A DNA stretch of 38,196 bases from Bacteroidota bacterium (GCA_018266935.1 JAFDZL010000439.1:1-38196), one strand, 5' to 3'. Shown: positions 1-9,600, counted from the first letter of the stretch. Program-made: numbers and translations. The notes: generated from the letters alone by a model not told the origin.

Positions 1-2
1 AT

Positions 3-347
3 AAACTGGTCGGGAACGGGAAGAGGTTTATGGCTTATACCATCGTCCGGCGGCTGGAACAAATGGGCAGGGATGACCTGCTTATCCAATTAAGTGCTGC
101 CTGTTCGGCCCGGGAGCGGGCCAAAGGGCAGAAGCATAAAATGTTTGAGCAATCGTTTGATGCGAAGCCTGTTTATAGCCTCGATTTTCTGAATCAGAAG
201 CTCGATTACATCCATCATAACCCGGTAAGCGGAAAGTGGAGCTTATGTGACGACTTTACGGACTACGAACACAGCAGCGCGGCGTTTTATGAATTGGAGC
301 GGCCGCATCCGTTTGTGCAGATCGCTGATTATCGCGTATATTGGTGA
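3..347 (+). CDS. RAYT-type (Y1/IS200-like) transposase, 3' part; 5' end outside window
   Basis: The reading frame is open from the first bases (K-L-V-G-N-G-K-R-F before the first Met at 30), so the window cuts the gene and only about 114 C-terminal residues are seen. The tail with LDYIHHNPVSGKW, a DDFTDYEHSSAAFY block and a terminal DYRVYW is typical of REP-associated tyrosine transposases of Bacteroidota. The HUH metal site would lie upstream and cannot be checked. The stop codon is followed after only 7 nt by a perfect 10-bp REP-like hairpin, the usual neighbour of a RAYT gene. A shortened copy of the same 3' end occurs at 868-1011. Known family role: single-strand transposase acting on REP hairpins. 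Whether this copy is active cannot be judged. Confidence 0.75.
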   Translation, partial: KLVGNGKRFMAYTIVRRLEQMGRDDLLIQLSAACSARERAKGQKHKMFEQSFDAKPVYSLDFLNQKLDYIHHNPVSGKWSLCDDFTDYEHSSAAFYELERPHPFVQIADYRVYW

Positions 348-354
348 TTGTGCG

Positions 355-384
355 CCGCAGGGTCCCCGTTGGGAGACCCTGCGG
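355..384. repeat. REP-like hairpin downstream of RAYT gene, copy 1
   Basis: Perfect inverted repeat CCGCAGGGTC / GACCCTGCGG (355-364 and 375-384). The 10-nt loop can itself pair CCC with GGG around GTT. It is followed by the tail AGACGGGG. An identical hairpin sits at the same distance from the stop of the second RAYT remnant (1019-1048). Confidence 0.8.
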
Positions 385-413
385 AGACGGGGAAAAACCC
401 CGGCTCAGCTGTA

Positions 414-734
414 TCATTTATATTTTACAGCATCCGCTCTTACAATAGCATCGGCCACATCTTCAGCAGACGAAGTTCCCAAAATAATGACCGCGTCTGC
501 GCCAATTTTCTTAGCGTAGGCGGCTAGTTTAGCTTTAACGTGTTCCTGGTCAACCTGCATTTCATTAACCAGGGTTAAATGCCCGATTATCGTGTAATCC
601 TTCTTAACATCATGGCCTGAATAATAAATGTCGACTGCGTTTGTCGGGGGAAGCCTGTCGCCAAAATAGGTAATTTCCGCGCACGATGATAGCAGCAGGC
701 ACAGGCACGCAAATAAAAAGCGATAATTTTTCAT
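414..734 (-). CDS. Small predicted lipoprotein, unknown function
   Basis: A 106-residue protein starting with a short basic stretch (MKNYR), a hydrophobic core and the lipobox LLSSC, so it is probably processed at Cys18 and lipidated. The mature part has a YTIIGHLTLVNE strand and a helix ending in KKIGADAVIILG. The latter resembles the 'GADAVI' pattern of small YbjQ/DUF4156-like surface proteins, but this resemblance is weak. It lies convergently against the RAYT gene and is flanked on both sides by REP-type elements. A TTG-19-TATAGTG promoter-like pair lies just upstream. The function is not recognised. Confidence 0.65.
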   Translation of the reverse strand: MKNYRFLFACLCLLLSSCAEITYFGDRLPPTNAVDIYYSGHDVKKDYTIIGHLTLVNEMQVDQEHVKAKLAAYAKKIGADAVIILGTSSAEDVADAIVRADAVKYK

Positions 735-751
735 GGCATAAGGTTCTTATT

Positions 752-780
752 CACTATAAAGGTGAGTATTTTTAAATCAA
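752..780 (-). promoter_or_regulatory. Putative promoter of the small lipoprotein gene
   Basis: On the minus strand TTG (780-778) is followed after 19 nt by TATAGTG (758-752), 18 nt before the ATG. Spacing and the -33 TTG fit the Bacteroidota primary sigma factor pattern, but the -7 box is only a partial match to TAnnTTTG. Confidence 0.35.
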
Positions 781-833
781 CGTTTAGTAATGATTCCGTT
801 ACATCCATGACGTATAAGTCAGTATCTTTCTAC

Positions 834-863
834 CCCCGTTGGGAGACTCAGCGGAGACGGAAA
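834..863. repeat. REP half-element at the 5' border of the RAYT remnant
   Basis: CCCCGTTGGGAGAC followed by GCGGAGACGG repeats the loop, right arm and tail of the REP hairpins at 355-393 and 1019-1055. The left arm is missing and the right arm is changed (ACTCAGCGG instead of ACCCTGCGG). It is joined directly to the RAYT fragment that follows. Confidence 0.6.
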
Positions 864-867
864 GCCC

Positions 868-1011
868 GATTACATCCATCATAATCCCGTCAGCGGAAAA
901 TGGAACTTATGTGACGACTTTACGGACTACGAACACAGCAGTGCCGCATTTTATGAATTGGAGCGGCCGCATCCATTTGTGCAGATCGTTGATTATCGCG
1001 TATATTGGTGA
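868..1011 (+). pseudogene. RAYT transposase remnant (last ~47 codons)
   Basis: The frame 868-1011 encodes DYIHHNPVSGKWNLCDDF and ends with DYRVYW plus stop. It is nearly identical to the tail of the RAYT at 204-347, with only a few silent or conservative differences. No start or N-terminal domain is present. A REP half-element abuts its 5' side and a full REP hairpin follows its stop, so it looks like an internally deleted REP-RAYT-REP unit. Confidence 0.8.
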
Positions 1012-1018
1012 TCGTGCG

Positions 1019-1048
1019 CCGCAGGGTCCCCGTTGGGAGACCCTGCGG
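1019..1048. repeat. REP-like hairpin, copy 2
   Basis: Same 10-bp arms (CCGCAGGGTC at 1019-1028, GACCCTGCGG at 1039-1048) and same loop as the element at 355-384, at the same distance from the RAYT stop codon. Between this element and the next gene (1049-1309) I see only the putative regulatory sites listed below. Confidence 0.8.
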
Positions 1049-1226
1049 AGACGGGAAATTCAAACCGCGTTGCAGATGAAAGTAAGATTTATCGACTATA
1101 TGATGGTTAGTTTGCGCGTCGTCTGCGAGGAAATGAGTCGAACCGAGTACGTTATTCCAAAATATTTATAGACTAAAATCCGCACAAAATCTTAGGACAA
1201 TTCAGACTTTTAAATCACTTCATTTA

Positions 1227-1249
1227 TGAACATAAAGCAATTTTGTTCA
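1227..1249. promoter_or_regulatory. Possible operator: TGAACA-N11-TGTTCA
   Basis: A perfect 6-bp inverted repeat with an 11-nt spacer, 61-83 nt upstream of the ATPase start. It lies upstream of the putative -7 element and could bind a dimeric regulator. No regulator gene is visible next to it, so this is only a suggestion from symmetry. Confidence 0.3.
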
Positions 1250-1291
1250 CATGAATTAACATTTAACACGTTTTTTATCATATTATCGTTT

Positions 1292-1299
1292 TAATATTG
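1292..1299 (+). promoter_or_regulatory. Putative -7 promoter element of the ATPase/protease operon
   Basis: TAATATTG differs from TAnnTTTG at one position and lies 10 nt before the ATG at 1310, so the 5' leader would be extremely short or absent. No good TTTG is found at the -33 distance. Confidence 0.3.
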
Positions 1300-1309
1300 C
1301 ACCTGAACT

Positions 1310-2290
1310 ATGGCAGCTGCAGAACAAATAAAAAGCCTGATCAAATCATTCGGTGAAGGGGACGATACCCGTTTTTATGCTACCGCTATGCAAATCGCAG
1401 CCTTGGAAGCGAAAAAAGGTCATGTTGCCCTTGCAGATGAACTGAAAAAGCTGATTGATAACGCCAAAGCGGGTAAAGGACGCGGAATTGGATTAGTGCG
1501 CAACATGCCTGTGAATGCTGCACAGAAGGAGCTAAGTGATTTACTCGAGCTAGTACACCCAGACATCAAATTGAAACAGATGGTGTTAGCTCCGACAATT
1601 GTTAAATCATTAAAACGGATTGTCCATGAGCAACATAAGCTGGATCTAATCAGAGAACATAATCTTCAGCCGCGCAAAAAGCTTTTGTTTACTGGCCCAC
1701 CGGGTTGTGGTAAGACAATGTCAGCAAAAGCATTGGCCAGCGAACTTCGTATCCCGTTATTTATTATTCGCTTAGATGGACTCATCAGCCGGTACATGGG
1801 GGAGTCAATTTCCAAACTTCGGTTGATCTTCGATGCCATGCATCAATTTCGTGCTGTCTATCTTTTCGATGAATTTGATAGTATTGGTACGACGCGTTCA
1901 AATGGAAATGAAGTGGGCGAGATAAAGCGTATCCTCAATACGTTTTTATTACAGATCGAAAAAGATGATTCAAACAGCCTGGTTATTGCTGCGACCAATT
2001 TGCCAGAACATTTAGACCATGCACTGTTTAGGCGGTTTGATGATATCATTGTATACAAATTACCGGAATTGCCGGAGATAAAGGAGCTTTATAAAAGTAG
2101 GTTGAGTGAACTTAATTTGAGCAAAAATTACAATATTGACAAAATCGCTCAGGAGTCTATCAACTTAAGTTACGCGGATATTTCAAGGATTTGCGAAGAA
2201 TTGGCCAAAGATGTTTTGGTATACGGGGAGGATGAAGTTTCTGAGGCAGTTTTTCTGGATAATATCCGCCTGCGAAAGAAACCTTTTTAA
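1310..2290 (+). CDS. ietA: AAA+ ATPase, IetA-like partner of a subtilisin-like protease
   Basis: A 326-residue protein with an N-terminal helical region (1-95) and one AAA+ module. Walker A is GPPGCGKT (129-136), Walker B is YLFDEFD with D187/E188, sensor 1 is ATN at about 228-230, and the arginine finger pair is R241-R242. The pore-loop-like segment RYMGES follows at about 161-166. The subtilisin-like protease gene starts 9 nt downstream on the same strand. A single AAA+ ATPase followed by an S8 protease is the arrangement of IetAS, described from a Ti plasmid as a toxin-antitoxin-like locus and later as antiphage defence in E. coli. The ATPase presumably controls or feeds the protease. The assignment rests on domain pairing and size, not on a database hit. 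The pair is more AT-rich than the redox genes that follow, suggesting acquisition. Confidence 0.75.
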   Translation: MAAAEQIKSLIKSFGEGDDTRFYATAMQIAALEAKKGHVALADELKKLIDNAKAGKGRGIGLVRNMPVNAAQKELSDLLELVHPDIKLKQMVLAPTIVKSLKRIVHEQHKLDLIREHNLQPRKKLLFTGPPGCGKTMSAKALASELRIPLFIIRLDGLISRYMGESISKLRLIFDAMHQFRAVYLFDEFDSIGTTRSNGNEVGEIKRILNTFLLQIEKDDSNSLVIAATNLPEHLDHALFRRFDDIIVYKLPELPEIKELYKSRLSELNLSKNYNIDKIAQESINLSYADISRICEELAKDVLVYGEDEVSEAVFLDNIRLRKKPF

Positions 2291-2299
2291 CTTTATCAT

Positions 2300-4756
2300 A
2301 TGCCTTTATTTTATCGTGATCATATTCTAGTAAATGAACACACCGAATCCCTTCCTTATACTTCAATAATTCAGGGCCGAAGCCCGGTATTTCCGAGGAC
2401 AAATTTAGACCGGATAGAGCATGGCATTACGATCCGGGAGGAATTTAATGCTGCCGTCGAAGCATTTATAGCCGATGCGCCTTCAGACGATTTTATTTAC
2501 ATTGTTTTCAAATCAGCGCCGGGGTTTCTGCTTGATCTGGAAAAAATGAATAATCGCAATTTTCGGTTAGCATCTTACCGTAAATTGAATGGCGATCCTA
2601 ATGATGAGGTTTATGAAGCAACTGTTTTGTTAAATCAAAAAGCGATTGCTCAGTTTCTCGTGAAAATTGAACAATTTATCAATGAGGATACAAAAAAAGG
2701 AAACCCTAAACACCAGACATTAATTGCTAATTTAGAGCAGATCAGGGCTGCGACTTTAGAAAGCTTTTGGTTAGAGCCAGAGCTCCCATTTCCCGATGCA
2801 GCCGAAGACTTATGGTGGGAAATTTGGTTGAGCAGGGATTTGGATTTACAACCGTCGGATCAGCTAAATCCGATATTTAACTTACTGACGAATGGCGGAA
2901 TGCAGGTTGGGATGACTCGCTGGTTGGCATTTCCCGATAATTTGGTTTTTCTGGTCCGCGGAAACTCTACGCAGCTTGGTGCAACCATCCTTTACACGGA
3001 CCGGCTTACCGAATTACGCAAGCCCAGGGAAACGGCAGAATATTTTACTTTTCTCGACAAACCGGAACAAGCTGCATGGATGCAGGATTTGCTGGATAGA
3101 TTGGACATGCAATTGGATGGTAGCAATATTGCCGTTTGTTTATTGGATACAGGCGTGAATAGAGAGCACCCGCTTTTAGCACCAATTATACCTGAGAATA
3201 ATCTCGATGCGATTGAACCTAATTGGAATCGCCGGGATACACATCATGCCGGACATGGTACGCCTATGGCTGGATTAGCAATTTATGGCGATCTATCCGA
3301 AGTTTTACCAGGCAATTTGCCTATTCAGATATTCCATCACTTAGCGAGCATCATGATCATTGCGGCAAGTCAACCAAATGATCCGTTATTATACGGGGCG
3401 ATTACGCAGGAGGCGATTGCCAGGGCGGAGATCATTCATCCAAATTTTAAAAGATTGGTTTCTATGGCAGTCACATCGACTGAAGTGATCCATAGGGGGC
3501 GGCCGTCTTCTTGGGCAGCCGCAATTGATCAGTCATTGTTCGGAGACGTCGATGAGCCTAATGAAAATACCTTGCTTTTTATTTCAGCAGGGAATTTACC
3601 GTTATTACAAAGGCAGGATTTTCCTGAAGCCAACCATATGGCTAGTATTGAAGACCCAGCACAAGCCTTTAACGCGATAACAGTTGGCGCTTATACAATC
3701 AAAGACCAGATCGATCTCCAGCTTTTTCCAGGGGCAACTTTGGTTGCTCAGCATGGACAAATGTCTCCGTCCAATACGACCTCCATGACTTGGTTTCGAG
3801 AATGGCCCAGGAAGCCAGATATTGTAATGGAAGGTGGTAACCACGGCATACATCAGGGAGGTCTAATCGATCCTGACTCTTTGCAACTATTATCTACGGG
3901 TAAGGGTGGCTTGGGAAGGCCTTGGTTTACCGCATTTGGTGATACGAGTGCCTCAACTGCTTTAGCTGCAAAATTTGCGGCTGAGCTTTATCATGCATAT
4001 CCGGATTATTGGCCGGAGACGATCCGTGGCTTGACGATCCATTCTGCAGATTGGACAAATGGAATGCTTGGCGGGCATACGATCAATGACCTAGATGCTA
4101 ACCAAAAGATAAGTTTAATTGCGACGGTGGGTTATGGTGTGCCACATTTTGGTCGAGCGAGATACAGTGCTAGCAACTCCCTTTCACTCGTTATTCAACG
4201 AACATTAAAACCGTATAAGTATGAAGATAACAGGATAAAAACGGAAGATTTTCATATGATCGAATTACCATGGCCATCCGAGGTACTATCGGAGATGTTG
4301 GCTACACAGGTCAGGCTAAAAGTTACTTTATCTTATTTTGTTGAACCTAATCCGGGGAATAAACAATATGATATGGCAGCGAGCTACCGTTCTCACGGTT
4401 TGAGGTTTAAAATGAAGGATACATATGAAGGGGATGATGTGTTTGCGGCAAGGATCAGTAAAGCGGCCCGGACAGAAGATGATTATATCGCGGAAGGTGG
4501 CGAGCATTGGATTCTAGGCAACCAAATTAGGGATAAAGGAAGTGTCCATAAGGATATCTGGCAAGGCACTGCGGCTGAACTCTCTACTCGCAATAAAATT
4601 GCAGTTTATCCGGTGGGTGGATGGTGGAAATTTCGCAAGATTTTGGGAAGATATAATTACTCTGTTCGCTATAGTCTGATTGTTACCGTTGAAACGCCTG
4701 ATAATGGGATAGACATTTATACCCCAGTTAGGGTTTTAGTACCGATTGAGATTTGA
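2300..4756 (+). CDS. ietS: Subtilisin-like (S8) serine protease, IetS-like
   Basis: An 818-residue protein without signal peptide, hence probably cytoplasmic. Residues 1-270 form an unassigned N-terminal region. The S8 domain follows with a complete catalytic set: Asp283 in LLDTG, His319 in GHGT, oxyanion Asn432 in SAGN, and Ser550 in GDTSAS. The last is a variant of the usual GTSMA motif. About 250 further residues form a beta-rich C-terminal part ending in a YSLIVTVETP strand region. It is co-transcribed with the AAA+ gene. In the known IetAS pair the protease is the toxic effector and the ATPase its controller; here that is inference. The intact triad argues for an active enzyme. Its length is close to that expected for IetS proteins. 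Confidence 0.8.
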   Translation: MPLFYRDHILVNEHTESLPYTSIIQGRSPVFPRTNLDRIEHGITIREEFNAAVEAFIADAPSDDFIYIVFKSAPGFLLDLEKMNNRNFRLASYRKLNGDPNDEVYEATVLLNQKAIAQFLVKIEQFINEDTKKGNPKHQTLIANLEQIRAATLESFWLEPELPFPDAAEDLWWEIWLSRDLDLQPSDQLNPIFNLLTNGGMQVGMTRWLAFPDNLVFLVRGNSTQLGATILYTDRLTELRKPRETAEYFTFLDKPEQAAWMQDLLDRLDMQLDGSNIAVCLLDTGVNREHPLLAPIIPENNLDAIEPNWNRRDTHHAGHGTPMAGLAIYGDLSEVLPGNLPIQIFHHLASIMIIAASQPNDPLLYGAITQEAIARAEIIHPNFKRLVSMAVTSTEVIHRGRPSSWAAAIDQSLFGDVDEPNENTLLFISAGNLPLLQRQDFPEANHMASIEDPAQAFNAITVGAYTIKDQIDLQLFPGATLVAQHGQMSPSNTTSMTWFREWPRKPDIVMEGGNHGIHQGGLIDPDSLQLLSTGKGGLGRPWFTAFGDTSASTALAAKFAAELYHAYPDYWPETIRGLTIHSADWTNGMLGGHTINDLDANQKISLIATVGYGVPHFGRARYSASNSLSLVIQRTLKPYKYEDNRIKTEDFHMIELPWPSEVLSEMLATQVRLKVTLSYFVEPNPGNKQYDMAASYRSHGLRFKMKDTYEGDDVFAARISKAARTEDDYIAEGGEHWILGNQIRDKGSVHKDIWQGTAAELSTRNKIAVYPVGGWWKFRKILGRYNYSVRYSLIVTVETPDNGIDIYTPVRVLVPIEI

Positions 4757-5020
4757 TGAAAGACGACCGCTAGTTAACCATGCCATGTCATTATGGGTTT
4801 ATGCCCATGCTACCGCAAGCAAGTTTCGCTGCCGCCAGCCTCCTGCCCGGTGACCCGCAAAGGCAGTCCGCTTGCCATGATAACGCGAACTTGATGCCGG
4901 AATGAGGGGGCCCGCCCCTATTTTACCCTGGGCACTTAAGTGACGAAAGTCATTTGCATTCATGATGTTCCGCACGGACTCGCTTGGAGAGGCTGGTTAC
5001 TTTTAACCATATTTTATGAT
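4757..5020. other. Non-coding spacer between the IetAS-like operon and the redox cassette
   Basis: 264 nt that are much more GC-rich than the preceding operon. ATGGG-tttatg-CCCAT (around 4793-4808) could form a small hairpin after the protease gene, but no T-run follows. I see no gene, repeat or clear promoter here. An in-frame GTG at 4940 would extend the next gene by 27 residues. Confidence 0.35.
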
Positions 5021-6634
5021 ATGGATGATATCACCTCTCCCCCCGATCTCAAAAGCCATAGCAAAGGAACCGGCCCTATAAGAAGACGACATCCCGTTTA
5101 CGTCGATCTGCTGCCTCCCTGCAGCAGGGCCTGTCCCGCCGGGCAAAATATCCGGGCCTGGCTCGGATTGGCGCAGTCGGGCAAGTTCGAAGCCGCATGG
5201 CGCGTATTAATGGAGGACAACCCGATGCCGGCGGTATGCGGAAGGGTATGCTACCACACCTGTGAGGACCAATGTAACCGGGCGCATATCGATAGCACCG
5301 TAAGCATCCACGCCGTTGAACGTTTCCTGGGCGATGAGGCCCTGAAAAACGGCTGGAAGATCAATACGGTCCCGTCAACGGGTAAACGGGTGCTCATTGT
5401 GGGCGCGGGTCCGAGCGGATTATCCGCGGCCTACCATCTCGCCCGTATGGGGCATTACGCCGAAATACGCGAGGCCGGACCGGTGGCGGGCGGTATGATG
5501 CATTTCGGGATACCCGCCTATCGCCTGCCAAGGCGCGAGTTGGAGCTGGAGGTTGACCGGATCACCCAAATGGGTGTCCGCATCATGTTTAATCATAAAG
5601 TAGCGGAGGTTTTAAAAGAAAAGAAAGAAGGCAATTTCGATGCGGTATTTATCGCAATCGGAACGCAGCTTTCTAAGAAAATAGATATTCCCGGTCGTGA
5701 TGCCGGAAAGATACTCGACGCCGTGACCTTTTTAAAGCAGGTGGAAGAAGGAAATACGCCTGTCCTGGGTCGCCGGGTAGCGATCTACGGCGGCGGCAAC
5801 ACGGCTATGGACGCTGCGCGAACGGTGCAGCGTTTGGGCGGCTCGGAAGCAATGATCATTTACCGCCGCGACCGCGAACACATGGCCGCGCACGATTTTG
5901 AAGCAAAGGAGGCCCTGGAAGAAGGGGTAAAGATCAACTGGCTGCGGACCATTAAGGAAATGGATGGCGGCAGCTTTACCGTCGAGGTAATGGAAATGGT
6001 GGACGGCAAACCCGTCCCGACAGGCAGGTTCGAAACATTGGAGGCGGATAACCTGATCCTGGCCCTGGGGCAGGATGCCGATACCGGCTTTTTAAAGAAC
6101 GTGCCCGGCATTCAATTTAAGCCCGATGGAACGGTGATCGTCGGCCCGGATATGATGACCGGCAAGGACGGCATATTTGCCGGAGGCGATATGGTTCCCG
6201 GCGAGCGCAGCGTAACCGTGGCGATTGGTCATGGGAAAAAGGCCGCCCGCAATATCAGCGCCTATTTACTGAACGGCAAGTATCAACCCACCGAAAAACA
6301 CCCGGTGGTAAACTACGAACGGCTGCATCGCTGGTACACCACGCACGCTCCTCAAAAGGAGCAGCCGGAACTGGCGACAGCACTGCGTGCCGGCAACTTT
6401 GACGAGGTTAAAGCCGGGCTAACGGAAGAGGAGGCGCTTTTTGAAGCGCAGCGCTGCATGTCATGCGGCAACTGCTTCGAATGTGACGGCTGCTTTGGGT
6501 CGTGCCCGGAGGGCGCCATCATCAAACTGGGAAGCGGTAAGCGTTATCAATTCAACTATGACCAGTGCACGGGTTGCGCGGTTTGCTACGAGCAATGCCC
6601 GTGTCACGCAATAGAAATGAAGCCGGGCGCATAA
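5021..6634 (+). CDS. GltD-like NAD(P)H-dependent oxidoreductase with C-terminal ferredoxin domain
   Basis: A flavoprotein of the glutamate-synthase small-subunit/PreT type. From the ATG at 5021 it has 537 residues. The N-terminal Cys-rich helical domain has C34, C38, C73, C77, C81 and C85. The FAD site is GAGPSG (128-133), the NAD(P)H site GGGNTA (257-262), and the second FAD-contacting segment is IFAGGDMV at about 385-392. The extra C-terminal domain carries two [4Fe-4S] motifs (C479, C482, C485, C488, C491, C495 and C516, C519, C522, C526). That tail suits electron exchange with ferredoxin or directly with the pyruvate oxidoreductase encoded 24 nt downstream. No large glutamate synthase subunit is nearby, so a NAD(P)H:ferredoxin oxidoreductase role is more likely than glutamate synthesis. 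The GTG at 4940 is an alternative start, but the added residues do not look family-like. Confidence 0.8.
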   Translation: MDDITSPPDLKSHSKGTGPIRRRHPVYVDLLPPCSRACPAGQNIRAWLGLAQSGKFEAAWRVLMEDNPMPAVCGRVCYHTCEDQCNRAHIDSTVSIHAVERFLGDEALKNGWKINTVPSTGKRVLIVGAGPSGLSAAYHLARMGHYAEIREAGPVAGGMMHFGIPAYRLPRRELELEVDRITQMGVRIMFNHKVAEVLKEKKEGNFDAVFIAIGTQLSKKIDIPGRDAGKILDAVTFLKQVEEGNTPVLGRRVAIYGGGNTAMDAARTVQRLGGSEAMIIYRRDREHMAAHDFEAKEALEEGVKINWLRTIKEMDGGSFTVEVMEMVDGKPVPTGRFETLEADNLILALGQDADTGFLKNVPGIQFKPDGTVIVGPDMMTGKDGIFAGGDMVPGERSVTVAIGHGKKAARNISAYLLNGKYQPTEKHPVVNYERLHRWYTTHAPQKEQPELATALRAGNFDEVKAGLTEEEALFEAQRCMSCGNCFECDGCFGSCPEGAIIKLGSGKRYQFNYDQCTGCAVCYEQCPCHAIEMKPGA

Positions 6635-6658
6635 GCCGGGCCTTAAGCATAAATTAAG

Positions 6659-9600
6659 ATGTCGGGAAAAATACCTGTTGCAGCCACACTTGACGGAAAC
6701 GAAGCCGTAGCCTACGTGGCCTACCGCACGAATGAAGTATGTGCGATCTATCCCATCACGCCTGCTTCCACTATGGCGGAGTTTGCTGATGAATGGAGTT
6801 CGGCCGGCAAGACGAATATATGGGGCAATGTGCCCGAGGTGATCGAAATGCAAAGCGAGGGCGGCGCGGCGGGCGTGGTTCACGGCTCGTTGCAAACCGG
6901 GGCGCTTACCACAACCTTTACCGCTTCGCAGGGCTTGCTGCTCATGCTGCCCAACATGTATAAGATAGCGGGCGAGCTCACCTCGACGGTTTTCCATGTG
7001 GCGGCCAGGTCGCTCGCCGCACAGGCCCTGTCCATCTTTGGCGACCACCAGGATGTGATGGCGGCCCGCACAACCGGCTTCGCAATGCTGTCTTCTGCGT
7101 CGGTGCAGGAGGCGCACGATATGGCATTGATCAGCCAGGCGGCCACGCTGAAGGCCAGGATACCTTTCATTCACTTTTTTGACGGCTTTCGTACCTCGCA
7201 CGAGATCAATAAGATCAAACTGCTTTCAGACGAGCAGATCGGCGCGATGATCGACAACGACCTGGTCTATGCGCACCGGGCACGCAGTTTGAACCCCGAT
7301 CGCCCTTTTATCAGGGGAACCGCGCAGAATCCTGACGTATATTTCCAGGCACGCGAAACCGTGAACCCCTACTATGAGGCCACACCGGCTATCGTACAGG
7401 ACGCCATGAATAAATTCGGCGATTTGACCGGTCGTTCATACAGGATATTTGATTACGCCGGTGACCCGGATGCGGAAAGATTGATCGTCGTAATGGGATC
7501 TGGCGCCGAAACCGTTAAGGAAACGGTAAAGGAATTGCAGGCTGCCGGTGAAAAGGTCGGCGTGATACACGTAAGGCTTTTCCGGCCGTTCTCGTTGGAA
7601 CATTTCCTTTCGGCCTTGCCAAAAACGGTTCATAAAATAGCGGTATTGGATCGCACCAAGGAAGCCGGAGCCGGCGGCGAACCGCTTTACCAGGATATCA
7701 TTACCGCTTTGTTTTCGGCCTTTAACGAAGGGCGTATTTCGGTCCTGCCAAAAATTGTTGGCGGCAGGTATGGATTGTCTTCCAAAGAATTTACACCCGC
7801 TATGGTCAAGGCGGTTTTTGATGAACTCAGATCGGAGACGCCAAAGAACAGGTTTACCATCGGCATCAATGACGACGTATCGAAGACCAGCTTGCCCTTC
7901 GACCCTGCATTCAATATTGAACCTGCCGACCGGGTTTGCGCGCTTTTCTTCGGATTGGGAGCTGATGGCACCGTCGGCGCAAATAAAAACAGTATCAAGA
8001 TCATTGGCGAAGGCACCGACCTGCACGCGCAGGGATATTTTGTCTATGATTCAAAAAAATCGGGCGCGCAGACGGTCTCTCACCTGCGTTTTGGCAAGGA
8101 CCCGATCCATGCGCCTTATTTGATCGAACAAGCAGATTTTATCGCCTGCCATAAATTTAATTTCGTCGACAAGATCGATATGCTGCGGTATGCAAAACCC
8201 GGCGCCACCTTTCTGCTCAATAGTCCTTATGACCGGGACGAAGTTTGGGATACGTTGCCCCGCGCGGTACAGGAGCAGATCATAGCAAAGAAACTTAAGG
8301 TGCACGTGATCGACGCTTCAAAAGTAGCCGAAGCCGCCGGACTGGGTTCGCGCATCAATACCGTCATGCAGACTTGCTTCTTCGCACTTTCAGGCGTATT
8401 GCCTTTTGAAGAAGCGATCAACCAGATCAAAAAAGCCATCCGCAAGTCCTACAAAGCCAAAGGCGAGGCTGTTGTCCTGAAAAATTTTAAAGTGGTTGAT
8501 GACAGCCTGGCGCATTTATATGAGATCAAAGTCCCAGCAAATGCAAGCGGCACGTCTTCAATTTCGGGCGCTCTGCCTGACGGTATGCCGGAATTTGTAA
8601 AAGACGTTACGTCTGTCCTTTTAGCCGGTTACGGCGATTCGCTGCCGGTGAGTAAGCTGCCGATCGACGGCACCTATCCGAGCGGGACCAGCAAATGGGA
8701 AAAAAGAAATATCTCGGATGATGTAGCCGTTTGGGAGGCCGATAGCTGCATACAATGCGGTAATTGCAGTTTTGTATGCCCTCACAGCGTCATTCGTTCA
8801 AAATTTTATCATAAGGACCACCTCGGTAACGCGCCGGTGCAATTTCGCTCCGCGCCGATCAATGCGCGCGGCTTTCCTGAAACGCGCTACACCTTGCAGG
8901 TGTATTTTGAGGACTGTACCGGGTGTAATCTGTGCGCGCAGGCCTGCCCGGTGATCATCCCCGGCGAAGGCAACAAGAAGGCTATCAACCTGCAGCCAAA
9001 ACCGGATGCCGCCACGGAGCGGGAAAATATCCGCTTTTTTGAGCAGCTTCCCGTAAATGACCGGTCGGCGGTCGACTTCTCATCCGTGAGGGGCGCGCAG
9101 TTCCTGGAACCTTTGTTTGAATTTTCGGGCGCATGTGCAGGTTGCGGCGAGACGCCGTACATCAAAGTGCTTACCCAATTGTTCGGCGACCGGCTGCTGG
9201 TGGCCAATGCGACAGGATGTTCGTCTATTTATGGGGGAAATTTACCTACCACACCCTGGACCGTAAACAAAGACAATAAAGGGCCAGCCTGGTCAAACTC
9301 GCTGTTCGAGGATAATGCCGAGTTCGGGTTAGGTATGCGGGTTTCCGCCGATAAACAATTATCAATAGCCAAAGCACTCGTCGAAGAGCTGAGGCCTTTA
9401 TTGGGCGCCGGTTTGACCGACGACCTCCTGCACGCGCCGCAGCAACTGGAGTCACAGATAGCACGGCAGCGCGGGCGCGTGGCTGAGTTAAAATCGAGGC
9501 TGGCACAAATGGATGAGCCCTTAGCGGCAAAATTATTGTCAGTGGCCGACCAACTGGTGGAAAGAAGCGTTTGGCTGATCGGGGGTGATGGCTGGGCCTA

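Noticed and set aside
839-1171. A 110-codon plus-strand frame across the RAYT remnant
   Set aside because: It reads the remnant in the wrong frame and runs through the REP hairpin; only the 868-1011 frame matches the transposase.
1310-4756. FtsH- or Lon-type ATP-dependent protease
   Set aside because: The ATPase and protease are separate, the protease is of subtilisin type with Asp-His-Ser, and no zinc or Ser-Lys site is present.
5021-6634. Glutamate synthase small subunit
   Set aside because: No large subunit gene is near, and the C-terminal two-cluster ferredoxin domain and nifJ neighbour point to ferredoxin-linked electron transfer.
6461-7201. Long open frame on the minus strand opposite the flavoprotein/nifJ junction
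   Set aside because: It lies entirely opposite two genes with clear motifs; its protein is Arg/His/Cys-rich without any domain, typical of antisense shadow frames in GC-rich DNA.
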